A DNA stretch of 19,936 nt from Chloroflexota bacterium. Lineage in GTDB: Bacteria; Chloroflexota; UBA6077; JACCZL01. The position numbers were made by a program, and so were the translations under genes. The stretch is taken from positions 1-19,936 of the forward strand of contig JADLFM010000121.1 in the NCBI GenBank assembly GCA_020845495.1. The letters are read 5' to 3'. Below, piece after piece: positions 1-9,531 of the stretch (within the stretch, counting starts at the first letter, position 1; every line of letters starts with the position of its first letter). The notes under the pieces were generated by a model. The model saw only the letters and a list, made by a program, of their open reading frames with translations. It did no database searches and was not told the origin of the DNA.

Positions 1-202
1 GAAGCTCGCGGGCAGCCTTGGTTCCGAACGTCAGGGCGAGAATGCTGGTGGGAGGAACCTGCCTCGATAGGATCAAGTAGGCGATCCGTGCCGCGAGGAC
101 GGTGGTCTTCCCCGAGCCGGGGCCAGCCACGATCAAGGCCGGCCCGTCCGCGGCCAACACAGCCCGAAGCTGCTCGGGGCTGAGCCGTGAGAGATCGAGC
201 AC
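1..202 (-). CDS. UvrD/PcrA-type superfamily 1 DNA helicase, N-terminal fragment (cut by window edge)
   Basis: The reverse strand encodes the first 67 codons of an SF1 helicase that translocates on single-stranded DNA using ATP. Visible features are a Q motif (LSPEQLRAV) directly after the start, a Walker A loop (VAGPGSGKTTVLAARI), and the start of motif Ia (ILALTFGTKAARE). All are typical of the first 70 residues of UvrD/PcrA/Rep proteins. The chosen start is the GTG at 202-200, because the Q motif normally lies close to the N-terminus. This GTG follows the TAG stop of the upstream gene by one codon, in the same frame, so the two are probably co-transcribed and translationally coupled. A UvrD repair helicase, an AddA/RecB-like protein, or a helicase of a mobile element all remain possible, because the rest lies outside the window. 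Confidence 0.85.
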   Translation of the reverse strand, partial: MLDLSRLSPEQLRAVLAADGPALIVAGPGSGKTTVLAARIAYLILSRQVPPTSILALTFGTKAAREL

Positions 203-205
203 GCG

Positions 206-505
206 CTACTCGGCATCATCGGCCAGCTCGAGCCAGCGCAGGTAGAAGGCCGCGTCGCGCACGCGCCAGCACACTTCGGCGAGGGCGTCGGGCAGGAGAC
301 TGCCGATCAGGGCGAGGTCGGCCGCCGCGTCGGTGCCGTAGCAGGCGAGAAGCTCGGATGGGGTTGGCTGGCGGCGCAGCCCGGACAGCACGGCGTGGGT
401 GGCAGCGGCAACCAGGCAGTTGCCGCCGGCCTCGCACACCAGCTGCGTGTGACTACGCAGCCAGAGGCCGACGGTCGCGCGATCATACGGCTTCAGATGA
501 TCCAT
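206..505 (-). CDS. Hypothetical 99-residue protein upstream of the UvrD-like helicase
   Basis: I do not recognise a family. The reading frame has natural protein composition (YDRATVGLWLRSHTQLVCEA near the N-terminus, an acidic LELADDAE end) and high GC at third codon positions. A GAAAGG ribosome site lies 7 bases before the ATG. It follows the coiled-coil gene by 96 bases and ends with TAG one codon before the GTG of the helicase, in the same frame. No signal peptide or membrane segment is visible, and it looks like a small, mostly helical soluble protein. It could be an accessory subunit of the helicase, or the two could once have been one polypeptide now split by TAG. The first option is more likely, since the helicase Q motif starts right after its own GTG. 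Confidence 0.6.
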   Translation of the reverse strand: MDHLKPYDRATVGLWLRSHTQLVCEAGGNCLVAAATHAVLSGLRRQPTPSELLACYGTDAAADLALIGSLLPDALAEVCWRVRDAAFYLRWLELADDAE

Positions 506-601
506 CGGTACGCCTTTCTGCGGCGGTGCAAGGTCCGACGGCCAGAGGCTCGTGGCCCAGGTCGGATACTTCCCGGGGCACGAGCTTCTGGCTACGTGGC
601 G

Positions 602-1675
602 TCAGCGGAGCGGGCGGGCGCGCCGCACCTGGCGCTCACCCACAACCGTGCCGACCTTCCAGCCCGGTCCCATGCCGAGAGCGCTGACTACGACATACTC
701 GCCGCGTCCGGCGTCGTGAGCGACGATGGCGCCACGACCCGGATCCGGCGCGTAGCGGAGGGGCTCGGCGATGCTGCGCTCACGGCAGAGGCGCGACCCG
801 GCCCGCGCCCACTCGCCGAACACCTGGGCAGCGAGCGAGCTGGGCAGGCCATCCACATCGAGTGTCTCCAGGCGGGCGACGGCTTCAGCCGGGTCTCGAC
901 GAAGGTCTCGACGTACCGCCCAAAGTGCCTCGTCGGCGGCGATAGTCTTGACAGTCATCTCCCGTTGCGCAATCATAGTGAGGAGAGAAGCGGCGTCAGC
1001 GTTGTCGGGAGATTCGCTGCAAACGTACCCCGCCAATGCCTTAGCTTCCTCGATTCGCCCCGACTGAAGCGCTTCAGACGCTTCGGCGAGGGCTCCGGAG
1101 AGTCGCCTGGCCCGTTCGGCCTCGGCGGCTCTCGCTCGTTCTGCCTCCTCTTGCCGTCGCCGCTCGGCGAGAACGCGCTCCAGGTCGAGCTCGGTGGCCA
1201 ATCGTTCGAGCTCCGCCCGCCGGTCCTCTGCAAGACGGCCGGCCGCGGCCGCGGACCGCGCAGCGATACTGGCCACGCGTTCGGCGGCAGTTCGGGCCTC
1301 CGTGGCGAAGGCCTCGGCGGTGAGGCGCTCGGCCCGTTCACGAAGCTCGCCGGCCCGCTTGTGGACCTGCTCTGCCTGCTCCAACGCTGCTGCGACGGTG
1401 TCGTACCGTTCCAGGTCGCGGATGGCCAGGGTCCGTGTCTCCTCATCCTGGCGGGCAACCGCGGCAAGCGTTGCGCTCGCAGCCTCCAGCTCAGCCAGAA
1501 GGTCGGCCAGATCGAGTGTTGCCCCAGCCTCACCGGCAGGCTCGGGCGCAGAATCCAAGCTGATTGCCTCGGGCGGCTGCTCGGTGGCGATGTCGACCGG
1601 GCCGGGCGGAAGATCATCAAGATCGAGCAGCCGCGGCAGATCCGCGAAGCTCTTCACGACAACTGACTGCGACAT
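602..1675 (-). CDS. Coiled-coil protein of unknown function, 357 aa
   Basis: No family is recognised. Residues about 55-205 are very rich in Ala, Glu, Arg and Leu with heptad-like spacing (for example ELRERAERLTAEAF and RVLAERRRQEEAERARAAEA), predicting a long coiled coil. Residues about 195-290 look like helical hairpins similar to TPR (SEALQSGRIEEAKALAGYV). Residues 310-350 are short and beta-rich (GRGEYVVVSALGMGPGWKVG), like a small barrel or binding domain. The open frame extends upstream to 1891, but that extension is Arg/Pro/Ser-rich and out of character. The ATG at 1675-1673 has a GGAGG site nine bases before it and is the better start. It is the third gene of the minus-strand operon, 41 bases after the previous gene. 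A structural or scaffold role beside the helicase is a guess from context. Confidence 0.75.
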   Translation of the reverse strand: MSQSVVVKSFADLPRLLDLDDLPPGPVDIATEQPPEAISLDSAPEPAGEAGATLDLADLLAELEAASATLAAVARQDEETRTLAIRDLERYDTVAAALEQAEQVHKRAGELRERAERLTAEAFATEARTAAERVASIAARSAAAAGRLAEDRRAELERLATELDLERVLAERRRQEEAERARAAEAERARRLSGALAEASEALQSGRIEEAKALAGYVCSESPDNADAASLLTMIAQREMTVKTIAADEALWAVRRDLRRDPAEAVARLETLDVDGLPSSLAAQVFGEWARAGSRLCRERSIAEPLRYAPDPGRGAIVAHDAGRGEYVVVSALGMGPGWKVGTVVGERQVRRARPLR

Positions 1676-1716
1676 GAGGTGAATCCTCCATGTTGGTGTG
1701 GGTGGCGGATGGCCGC

Positions 1717-2292
1717 TCAGCTCACACGGGTAAGCTGTCCGCCGGTCGTGCGAGTCGGCGTGGTTGCAGGCGCGAGTGGATCGGCACGGAGCGCGTCGAC
1801 ACGGCGATCCTCGGTCCGTCGCGCTGCCTCGAGCTCGACCGGGATCAGCACGCCGGCGCCGCCAGTCTGGTGAACCGCGAGCCCGATGCACTGTTCGGCC
1901 AGGACGGACAGCATCTCGTCCATGAGCAGCTGTCGGCCGTCGACTTGCAGGGCCAGACGGATCAACGCGAGGTCGGGACCATCTGGGCGGCGCGCCATCT
2001 GATAGCAGCCGGCGAGCTGTCGATCGGTGCAGATCACCTGCTGGACGAGCACAGCCGCGCCTGTCGGGAACTGCGCCCCGAGCGTGCGACGCAGGCGGCG
2101 CATGCCGGATTGCAGGTCCCGTTCGATCGTTCTGCGCTGCGCGCGATTCTTGACCAGAACCTCCATCGGGATCGCGCGACGCTGTTCGAGATGTGCACGT
2201 GCGGCACGTCGGAGCGCTGAGAGCAGTCCGAGTGCAAGCAGCCAGAGGCTGTGGCCGAAGTGCGACAGCTCCTCGATGGTGGGGTATCCCAA
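1717..2292 (-). CDS. Hypothetical 191-residue protein with a possible N-terminal membrane helix, TTG start
   Basis: No family is recognised. The start is a TTG at 2292-2290, chosen because GGGAGG stands six bases before it and no in-frame ATG gives a better N-terminus. Residues about 13-26 (HSLWLLALGLLSAL) are hydrophobic and could anchor the protein in the membrane. A basic stretch follows (RRAARAHLEQRR, then KNRAQRRTIERDLQSGMRRLRR), consistent with a cytoplasmic nucleic-acid-binding or positively charged domain. The C-terminal 40 residues are low complexity and rich in Arg, Ala and Thr. The gene begins three bases after the TAA of the preceding gene, so its ribosome site lies inside that gene and translation is probably coupled. 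The alternative is a soluble protein whose hydrophobic stretch is simply a buried helix. Confidence 0.65.
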   Translation of the reverse strand: MGYPTIEELSHFGHSLWLLALGLLSALRRAARAHLEQRRAIPMEVLVKNRAQRRTIERDLQSGMRRLRRTLGAQFPTGAAVLVQQVICTDRQLAGCYQMARRPDGPDLALIRLALQVDGRQLLMDEMLSVLAEQCIGLAVHQTGGAGVLIPVELEAARRTEDRRVDALRADPLAPATTPTRTTGGQLTRVS

Positions 2293-2295
2293 GAG

Positions 2296-2658
2296 TTACC
2301 TCCCGTTCGGCGAACGGCTGATTCGGGGTGCCAGGCGGGGCAGTTCCCCCGGCTGGTCGTCGGCCGTGCCATCCAGATCCCTAACCCGGGTCGGCCCAGA
2401 CTGATCGCGCAGAAGGCGAATTGCGAGCTTGAGGCCCTCCTCGATCCCGACCCGAGCGATGTCGAGATGGTCAACCTGGCAGCCGGGAGCGCTCGCAGCG
2501 GTCGCCGCCACCGAACCTACGCGATCCACAACAGCCCGGGCTGTCCGGGTCAGGTCATCGACGGTGACCATGTGCAACCTCCTCTTCAGGGCCATCGTGT
2601 GGCTGGGGCTCGTTCTCACGACGGGGTCACCAGATTCATTCGGCGGTGCGCGGATCAT
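2296..2658 (-). CDS. Hypothetical 120-residue protein, first gene of the left operon, two possible starts
   Basis: No family is recognised. Two in-frame ATGs each have a strong ribosome site. The one at 2658-2656 follows AGGAAGGAGG. The one at 2571-2569 follows GAGGAGG six bases upstream and gives a 91-residue product beginning MVTVDDLTRTARAVVDRVGS. The segment between them (residues 1-29) is polar and unstructured-looking, whereas the part after the second ATG has amphipathic helices, so the shorter form may be the functional core. The last 40 residues are charged and Pro/Gly-rich. The gene ends three bases before the next start. An ORF extending upstream to 2823 runs through the hairpin at 2689-2718 and is not supported. 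Possible roles are a small regulator or an adaptor, neither shown. Confidence 0.6.
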   Translation of the reverse strand: MIRAPPNESGDPVVRTSPSHTMALKRRLHMVTVDDLTRTARAVVDRVGSVAATAASAPGCQVDHLDIARVGIEEGLKLAIRLLRDQSGPTRVRDLDGTADDQPGELPRLAPRISRSPNGR

Positions 2659-2688
2659 GTCGTCCTCCTTCCTGGTGATGGCATGAAG

Positions 2689-2718
2689 AAAGGCCTGGCT
2701 CGTAGGAGCCGGGCCTTT
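2689..2718. promoter_or_regulatory. Strong hairpin upstream of the left operon (leader terminator or attenuator)
   Basis: The arms are 2689-2701 (aaaggcctggctc) and 2706-2718 (gagccgggccttt), with a 4-base loop. On the plus strand the stem pairs fully, with one U-G wobble. On the minus strand that pair becomes an A-C mismatch, but the stem is followed by TTTCTTC, a better terminator tail. It lies 31 bases upstream of the first ATG of the minus-strand operon. It is either the terminator of a short upstream minus-strand transcript or an attenuator in the operon leader. The sequence alone does not decide between them. Confidence 0.6.
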
Positions 2719-2896
2719 GAGGGTTTGCTTCGGATGCATGCACGACGTGGTGCCGCGGTGGCGTTCGCGCTCTGGCACCGTGACTCGTTCGAGCAGCACG
2801 GAGCCTACATCGGCCTCGCTCACAATTCCGGAGCGGGAGCCAAATAGCCGCGAGCAGGTGTCAGGTTGCGATGTCAGACAGCGTGAGATCGCATCC

Positions 2897-3118
2897 TCAC
2901 ACCGGAACGTCAGGATGGGAGCGTGTGTCGAAGTCTTCGCTGGCCTCCATCTCGATGATCACGACATCATGCTCGAACGGCGCCGATCGCCTCGTCTGCG
3001 CTTTGAGCGTTGTCCGCCAGCTGTCACCTCCGTGGTACGTTCTCAGCTCGATGGCTCTGGTCGTCAGAGTTGGAGGCCACTGCTCACCTCGCTGTTCTCC
3101 GACGCGGTCGAGCCGCAC
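2897..3118 (-). CDS. Possible small ORF (up to 73 aa), doubtful
   Basis: The reverse-strand frame ends with a natural-looking stretch (FEHDVVIIEMEASEDFDTR) and has high third-position GC over its last 50 codons. There is no good ribosome site before its first ATG at 3118. A GGAGG lies inside the frame around codon 30, with no clear start codon after it. It could be a real small protein or the 3' remnant of a gene whose beginning has decayed. No family is recognised. Confidence 0.2.
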   Translation of the reverse strand: MRLDRVGEQRGEQWPPTLTTRAIELRTYHGGDSWRTTLKAQTRRSAPFEHDVVIIEMEASEDFDTRSHPDVPV

Positions 3119-3167
3119 CGTTCGCCGTCATCGAAGCCGGGTGGGAGAGCACGCTCGCGGACCGGCG

Positions 3168-3377
3168 ATGCCGACCACATCCCTAAACGGCTCGAGGGTG
3201 GCGGCCACCCCCATCGGCTTTGCGGGTCAAGCCGACACAACCACATTCAACGCTGTCAGCGTAATCCCGCCAGGTTACGCCCGGGGTACTCACCGGTTAC
3301 ATGACGAGGACTTGGCGAGCATCACCGTGGCTCTTCAGAACGCGCTGGCGGACCGGCTGGGCACGGCTACGGAATAG
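3168..3377 (+). CDS. Possible small ORF or gene remnant (69 aa), doubtful
   Basis: From an ATG at 3168 the plus strand encodes a peptide whose last 25 residues (HDEDLASITVALQNALADRL near the end) look like a genuine amphipathic helix with coding-type codon use. The first half is Thr/Ala/Gly-rich and uninformative, and no convincing ribosome site precedes the ATG. It may be the tail of a degraded gene. No family is recognised. Confidence 0.18.
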   Translation: MPTTSLNGSRVAATPIGFAGQADTTTFNAVSVIPPGYARGTHRLHDEDLASITVALQNALADRLGTATE

Positions 3378-3683
3378 CGGAGACCGACCCGTCGCGTCGA
3401 GACGCGCCTCACCCGTGCCCTGGATTCCGTGATCTGAAGCCGTCATCACCCTCGACGGTGCTCGAAGCAGGCGAAGCACGTGGGTTACACGAGGCACGCG
3501 GGCCGCCAGCGCATAGGGGAATTACCGAGGGAGGCGATAGATCATCGTTATGATGGCTCTCGATATCAGGCCCACGATCTTCCCCAGACTTGTCTTGGCC
3601 ACCTTGGTGTTGATCTATACGTACAGATGGAGCCCGCATGGTCATCCGCATGGGATCAGCAACCGCCCTCTCTGCCTATAGTT

Positions 3684-3701
3684 GGTGACACACCTGTCAC
3701 C
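3684..3701. promoter_or_regulatory. 18-bp inverted repeat upstream of the helicase operon, candidate operator
   Basis: GGTGACA and TGTCACC form perfect 7-base arms around a 4-base spacer. The repeat ends 65 bases before the helicase ATG at 3767, where an operator for a dimeric regulator would be expected. The arms are too short and lack a T-run for a terminator. The operon encodes a Schlafen-like protein with winged-helix character that could act here, but that link is conjecture. Confidence 0.35.
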
Positions 3702-3766
3702 CACAGGATCGTGCCGTTCGTTCTGATTCGCATGGGACTCAGTACGTTGAAACAGCTAAGGCCGAC

Positions 3767-7354
<3,588 letters not shown>

Positions 7355-7363
7355 TGGCGAGCG

Positions 7364-8893
7364 ATGGACACCCTGCCCGTTTCGGGGCATGTCAGGCCAC
7401 GCCGCCGTCGAGGCAATGAGGCAGACATTGTGATCGACGAGGATCTACTGACGCAGATCAGCCGCGGTGAGTCCCAGCGAACGGAGTTCAAGGCGGCGGA
7501 GGCGGACGCCGCGGCGATTGGACGAGCAATCGTTGCCATGGCGAACAGCGGCGGCGGCTCAGTCTTCCTCGGCGTCGGAGATCGAGGTGAGCTGTGGGGC
7601 CTCTGGTATGGGCAGCCCGCTCACATCGCTCGCCACATCCGCACGATGCCGGACCTGGCCGCGTGGCGACAGTGGGTCGTCAACGTGTCGCGCCACAACT
7701 GTGAGCCGGCGATCCCGATCGTTGTGGAGCACCTGGCGGCCGACGGACGCGACATTCTCGTGGTCACTGTGCCTGACGGTCAGGACAAGCCGTATCGTGC
7801 CAATGGCCGTGTGTACGTGCGGATCGACAGCGAGGTCCACGAGGCGACACGGGAAGAAGTCGGTCGGCTCATGTTCGAGTCTGGCCGCGTCCAGTATGAG
7901 CGGCTACCGGTCACGGACGCTGAGATCGGAGATCTGGACGGCGGCCTCATGAGCGGCTATCTCGCTGAGGTTCGCCGCGTTCCGTACCCTGAGGATCCCC
8001 GCGAGCGTGATCGTTTGCTGCTGAATCTGGGATTCGCGACCCACCACGCCGGGCGAGTGGTGCCTACCGTCGCTGGCCTGTTGCTGTTCGGCGTGCGGCC
8101 TCAGGATCGTCTTTCATCGGCGACGCTCAAGTGCGCCTTCTTTTATGGACTACACCAGGGCGCCGAGCTTCGTGACCGGGCCGATGTAACTGGACCAATT
8201 CACCGTGTCATCGAAGAGGGGGCAGCCTTTGTCGCCCGTAATCGTCGACTGGTGCCGAGGATGGAAGGCATTCGGCGAGTCGACGTACCTGAGTACCCAG
8301 ACTTCAGCGTGCGCGAAGCGCTGGCCAATGCTCTGGCGCACCGTGACTGGTCACTTGAAGGCGCGAAAGTCCGCCTGTTCATGTTCGACGACCGGATGGA
8401 GATCTGGAGCCCTGGCCGGCTGCCGGCGCCGATGACCCTGGAGCGGCTCGGCTACGACCAGTCCTCGCGTAACCGTCTGATCGCTCGGGTGCTCGTCGAG
8501 CGCGGCTACATCGAGGAGATCGGTCTGGGTATCCGGCGGATCCGTGAAGAGATGGCGAGCTTGAGCCTGCCGGAGCCAGGATTCCGGGAGGATGGATTCA
8601 GTTTCGTCATCACCTTTGGCAGCCTCGCCCCGCGCGCGCTGGCTGCTGCTCCCGTCGACCCGTTCCAGGCGATGCTTGAGCGCGGTGACATCAACCAGCG
8701 TCAGCACCGAGGGCTGCTGCTCGCCAGAGAGTCCGGTGCCATCACTCGCCGTGAGTATGTAGCATTGACCAACGCTTCAGAGCGGACGGCACTCCGCGAC
8801 CTGACAGGTCTCGTGGAGCTACGAGTCCTCGAGATCGCGACCGGGCGTGGTCGGAGCACAGCCTATCGACTGAAGGCGGCAATCGCGCCATAA
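7364..8893 (+). CDS. Schlafen/AlbA_2 domain protein with GHKL-type ATP-binding and winged-helix regions (COG2865-like)
   Basis: The 509-residue product has the architecture of predicted transcriptional regulators and helicase-like proteins of COG2865. An AlbA_2/Schlafen domain spans about 30-165 (ESQRTEFK at 36-43, then AMANSGGGSVFLGVGD). A GHKL-like HATPase_c_4 region spans about 230-420, with the N-box FSVREALANALAHRDW (314-329), MEIWSPGRLP (345-354) and IGLGIRRI (386-393). A C-terminal winged helix (about 443-503) includes TRREYVALTNASERTALRDL. The ATG at 7364 lies 9 bases after the helicase stop but has a weak ribosome site. An in-frame GTG at 7430 has GAGG at 8 bases and gives the usual family N-terminus, so it may be the true start. 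The role could be regulation of the operon or nucleic-acid binding/cleavage, as for other Schlafen domains. The stop codon lies inside a 52-bp palindrome. Confidence 0.88.
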   Translation: MDTLPVSGHVRPRRRRGNEADIVIDEDLLTQISRGESQRTEFKAAEADAAAIGRAIVAMANSGGGSVFLGVGDRGELWGLWYGQPAHIARHIRTMPDLAAWRQWVVNVSRHNCEPAIPIVVEHLAADGRDILVVTVPDGQDKPYRANGRVYVRIDSEVHEATREEVGRLMFESGRVQYERLPVTDAEIGDLDGGLMSGYLAEVRRVPYPEDPRERDRLLLNLGFATHHAGRVVPTVAGLLLFGVRPQDRLSSATLKCAFFYGLHQGAELRDRADVTGPIHRVIEEGAAFVARNRRLVPRMEGIRRVDVPEYPDFSVREALANALAHRDWSLEGAKVRLFMFDDRMEIWSPGRLPAPMTLERLGYDQSSRNRLIARVLVERGYIEEIGLGIRRIREEMASLSLPEPGFREDGFSFVITFGSLAPRALAAAPVDPFQAMLERGDINQRQHRGLLLARESGAITRREYVALTNASERTALRDLTGLVELRVLEIATGRGRSTAYRLKAAIAP

Positions 8894-8929
8894 TCGCGCC
8901 ACCGGTGGCGCGATTATGGCGCGATTGCC
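8878..8929. repeat. Perfect 52-bp palindrome over the stop codon of the Schlafen-like gene
   Basis: The 26-base arms 8878-8903 and 8904-8929 are exact reverse complements with no spacer. Each arm contains two near-copies of ATCGCGCC, 11 bases apart, so the whole site carries four copies, two per strand. The TAA of the upstream gene (8891-8893) lies within the left arm. There is no T-run after it, so it is not a standard intrinsic terminator. It could fold the mRNA into a long hairpin between two parts of the operon, or act as a tandem operator. Confidence 0.9.
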
Positions 8930-8968
8930 CCACTGCCCCGCGAGTGCAGTCCGGACCAGGAGATACTC

Positions 8969-9010
8969 ATGGCGAGAGAGAGGGCGAATGAGGGAACCTC
9001 TCTTCCCTGA
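8969..9010 (+). CDS. Possible 13-residue leader peptide with strong ribosome site
   Basis: ATG at 8969 is preceded by CCAGGAG with a 6-base spacer, the best ribosome site in this junction. It encodes MARERANEGTSLP before TGA. A small hairpin (AGGGAA 8991-8996, TTCCCT 9003-9008) covers its last codons. The combination resembles a leader peptide, but no run of regulatory codons is visible and the ORF could be chance. Confidence 0.25.
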   Translation: MARERANEGTSLP

Positions 9011-9023
9011 CGGAGACGTCGCA

Positions 9024-9047
9024 ATGACGCGGGCGTGGCGTGACTGA
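9024..9047 (+). CDS. Possible 7-codon ORF overlapping the start of the 163-residue gene
   Basis: ATG at 9024, preceded by CGGAG at about 9 bases, encodes MTRAWRD and stops at TGA 9045-9047. It overlaps the GTG start (9040) of the next gene, which has no ribosome site of its own. It could deliver ribosomes to that GTG by termination-reinitiation. Confidence 0.22.
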   Translation: MTRAWRD

Positions 9048-9531
9048 GCATCTCACATCCAACGAGTTACGTCGGTATCAATTCGACGGCAGGGTGTACC
9101 ACCTTGACTCACTGGCGAGACAATGCGGGCGTCGATTCCTGCGCGCCGCGAACCTCGTCGATATGCGCTCCAAGAGCATCGACAGCCTGCGTCACACCAT
9201 CGCCATCGAGAGCATCGACCTGATGCCGTTGGTCCCAGCGTGGTACGTCATCTGTGATCGGTACCTCGCCGAGCAGTACAACCCACAGTTGGCGCTGTTG
9301 CCAGATCTGGTCGAGGATGAGCCAGAACGCTGGAACAGATTCGTGCACCACCACCTCCTCCCAGAGCTTGTTCGTGATGACGAGTTGGTGCGAAACGTCT
9401 TGCGCGCACTCGGGGCGCTGCCGTGTAAATCCCCTAGCGATGCCGCCAGCGCAGTGCGAAGCCACTTCTTGAACATGACACTGCCACACGACAAGCCGCT
9501 GTGGGCGCCCGAAGAGGACATCGACCTATGA
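9040..9531 (+). CDS. Small operon protein of unknown family, 163 aa
   Basis: No family is recognised. The protein is soluble-looking and mostly helical, with many Leu, Arg, Asp and Glu residues. Notable pieces are the N-terminal [20 protein letters not shown], a central [20 protein letters not shown], and an acidic C-terminal APEEDIDL. The start is GTG at 9040, since no in-frame ATG exists near the N-terminus. That GTG lacks a ribosome site and may depend on the tiny ORF overlapping it. The stop overlaps the methylase start as ATGA (9528-9531), so its translation is tightly coupled to the methylase, which suggests a partner in roughly equal amount. Candidate roles are a methylase chaperone or specificity subunit, an inhibitor, or a toxin or antitoxin. 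None is shown by the sequence. Confidence 0.75.
   Translation: MTEHLTSNELRRYQFDGRVYHLDSLARQCGRRFLRAANLVDMRSKSIDSLRHTIAIESIDLMPLVPAWYVICDRYLAEQYNPQLALLPDLVEDEPERWNRFVHHHLLPELVRDDELVRNVLRALGALPCKSPSDAASAVRSHFLNMTLPHDKPLWAPEEDIDL

Larger units (their letters stand above)
2719..3766. other. Gene-poor spacer between the left operon and the helicase operon
   Basis: No gene can be called confidently in this 1.05-kb stretch. The long open frames on both strands have odd compositions rich in Arg, Ser and Pro and lack ribosome sites. I see two weak coding candidates, listed separately (2897-3118 minus and 3168-3377 plus). There are small inverted repeats (GGGTGG-CGG-CCACCC at 3196-3210 and GGTGACA-CACC-TGTCACC at 3684-3701), and no tRNA, CRISPR or transposase fragment that I can recognise. 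The promoters of both divergent operons should lie here. The composition suggests decayed coding sequence. Confidence 0.5.

Noticed and set aside
395..1666. 423-residue open frame on the plus strand
   Set aside because: It is antisense to the coiled-coil gene, has no ribosome site, and reads as Gly/Arg/Ser-rich sequence with no domain. It arises from strong GC codon bias opposite a real gene.
1676..1891. N-terminal extension of the coiled-coil protein by 72 residues
   Set aside because: The extension is Arg/Pro/Ser-rich and overlaps the preceding gene, while the ATG at 1675 has a good ribosome site.
2717..3304. 195-residue plus-strand frame in the gene-poor spacer
   Set aside because: Rich in Arg, Ser and Pro, without a ribosome site or family resemblance, so not supported as a gene.
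8878..8929. The palindrome as an ordinary intrinsic terminator
   Set aside because: No T-run follows on either side, the arms meet without a loop, and the operon continues downstream.
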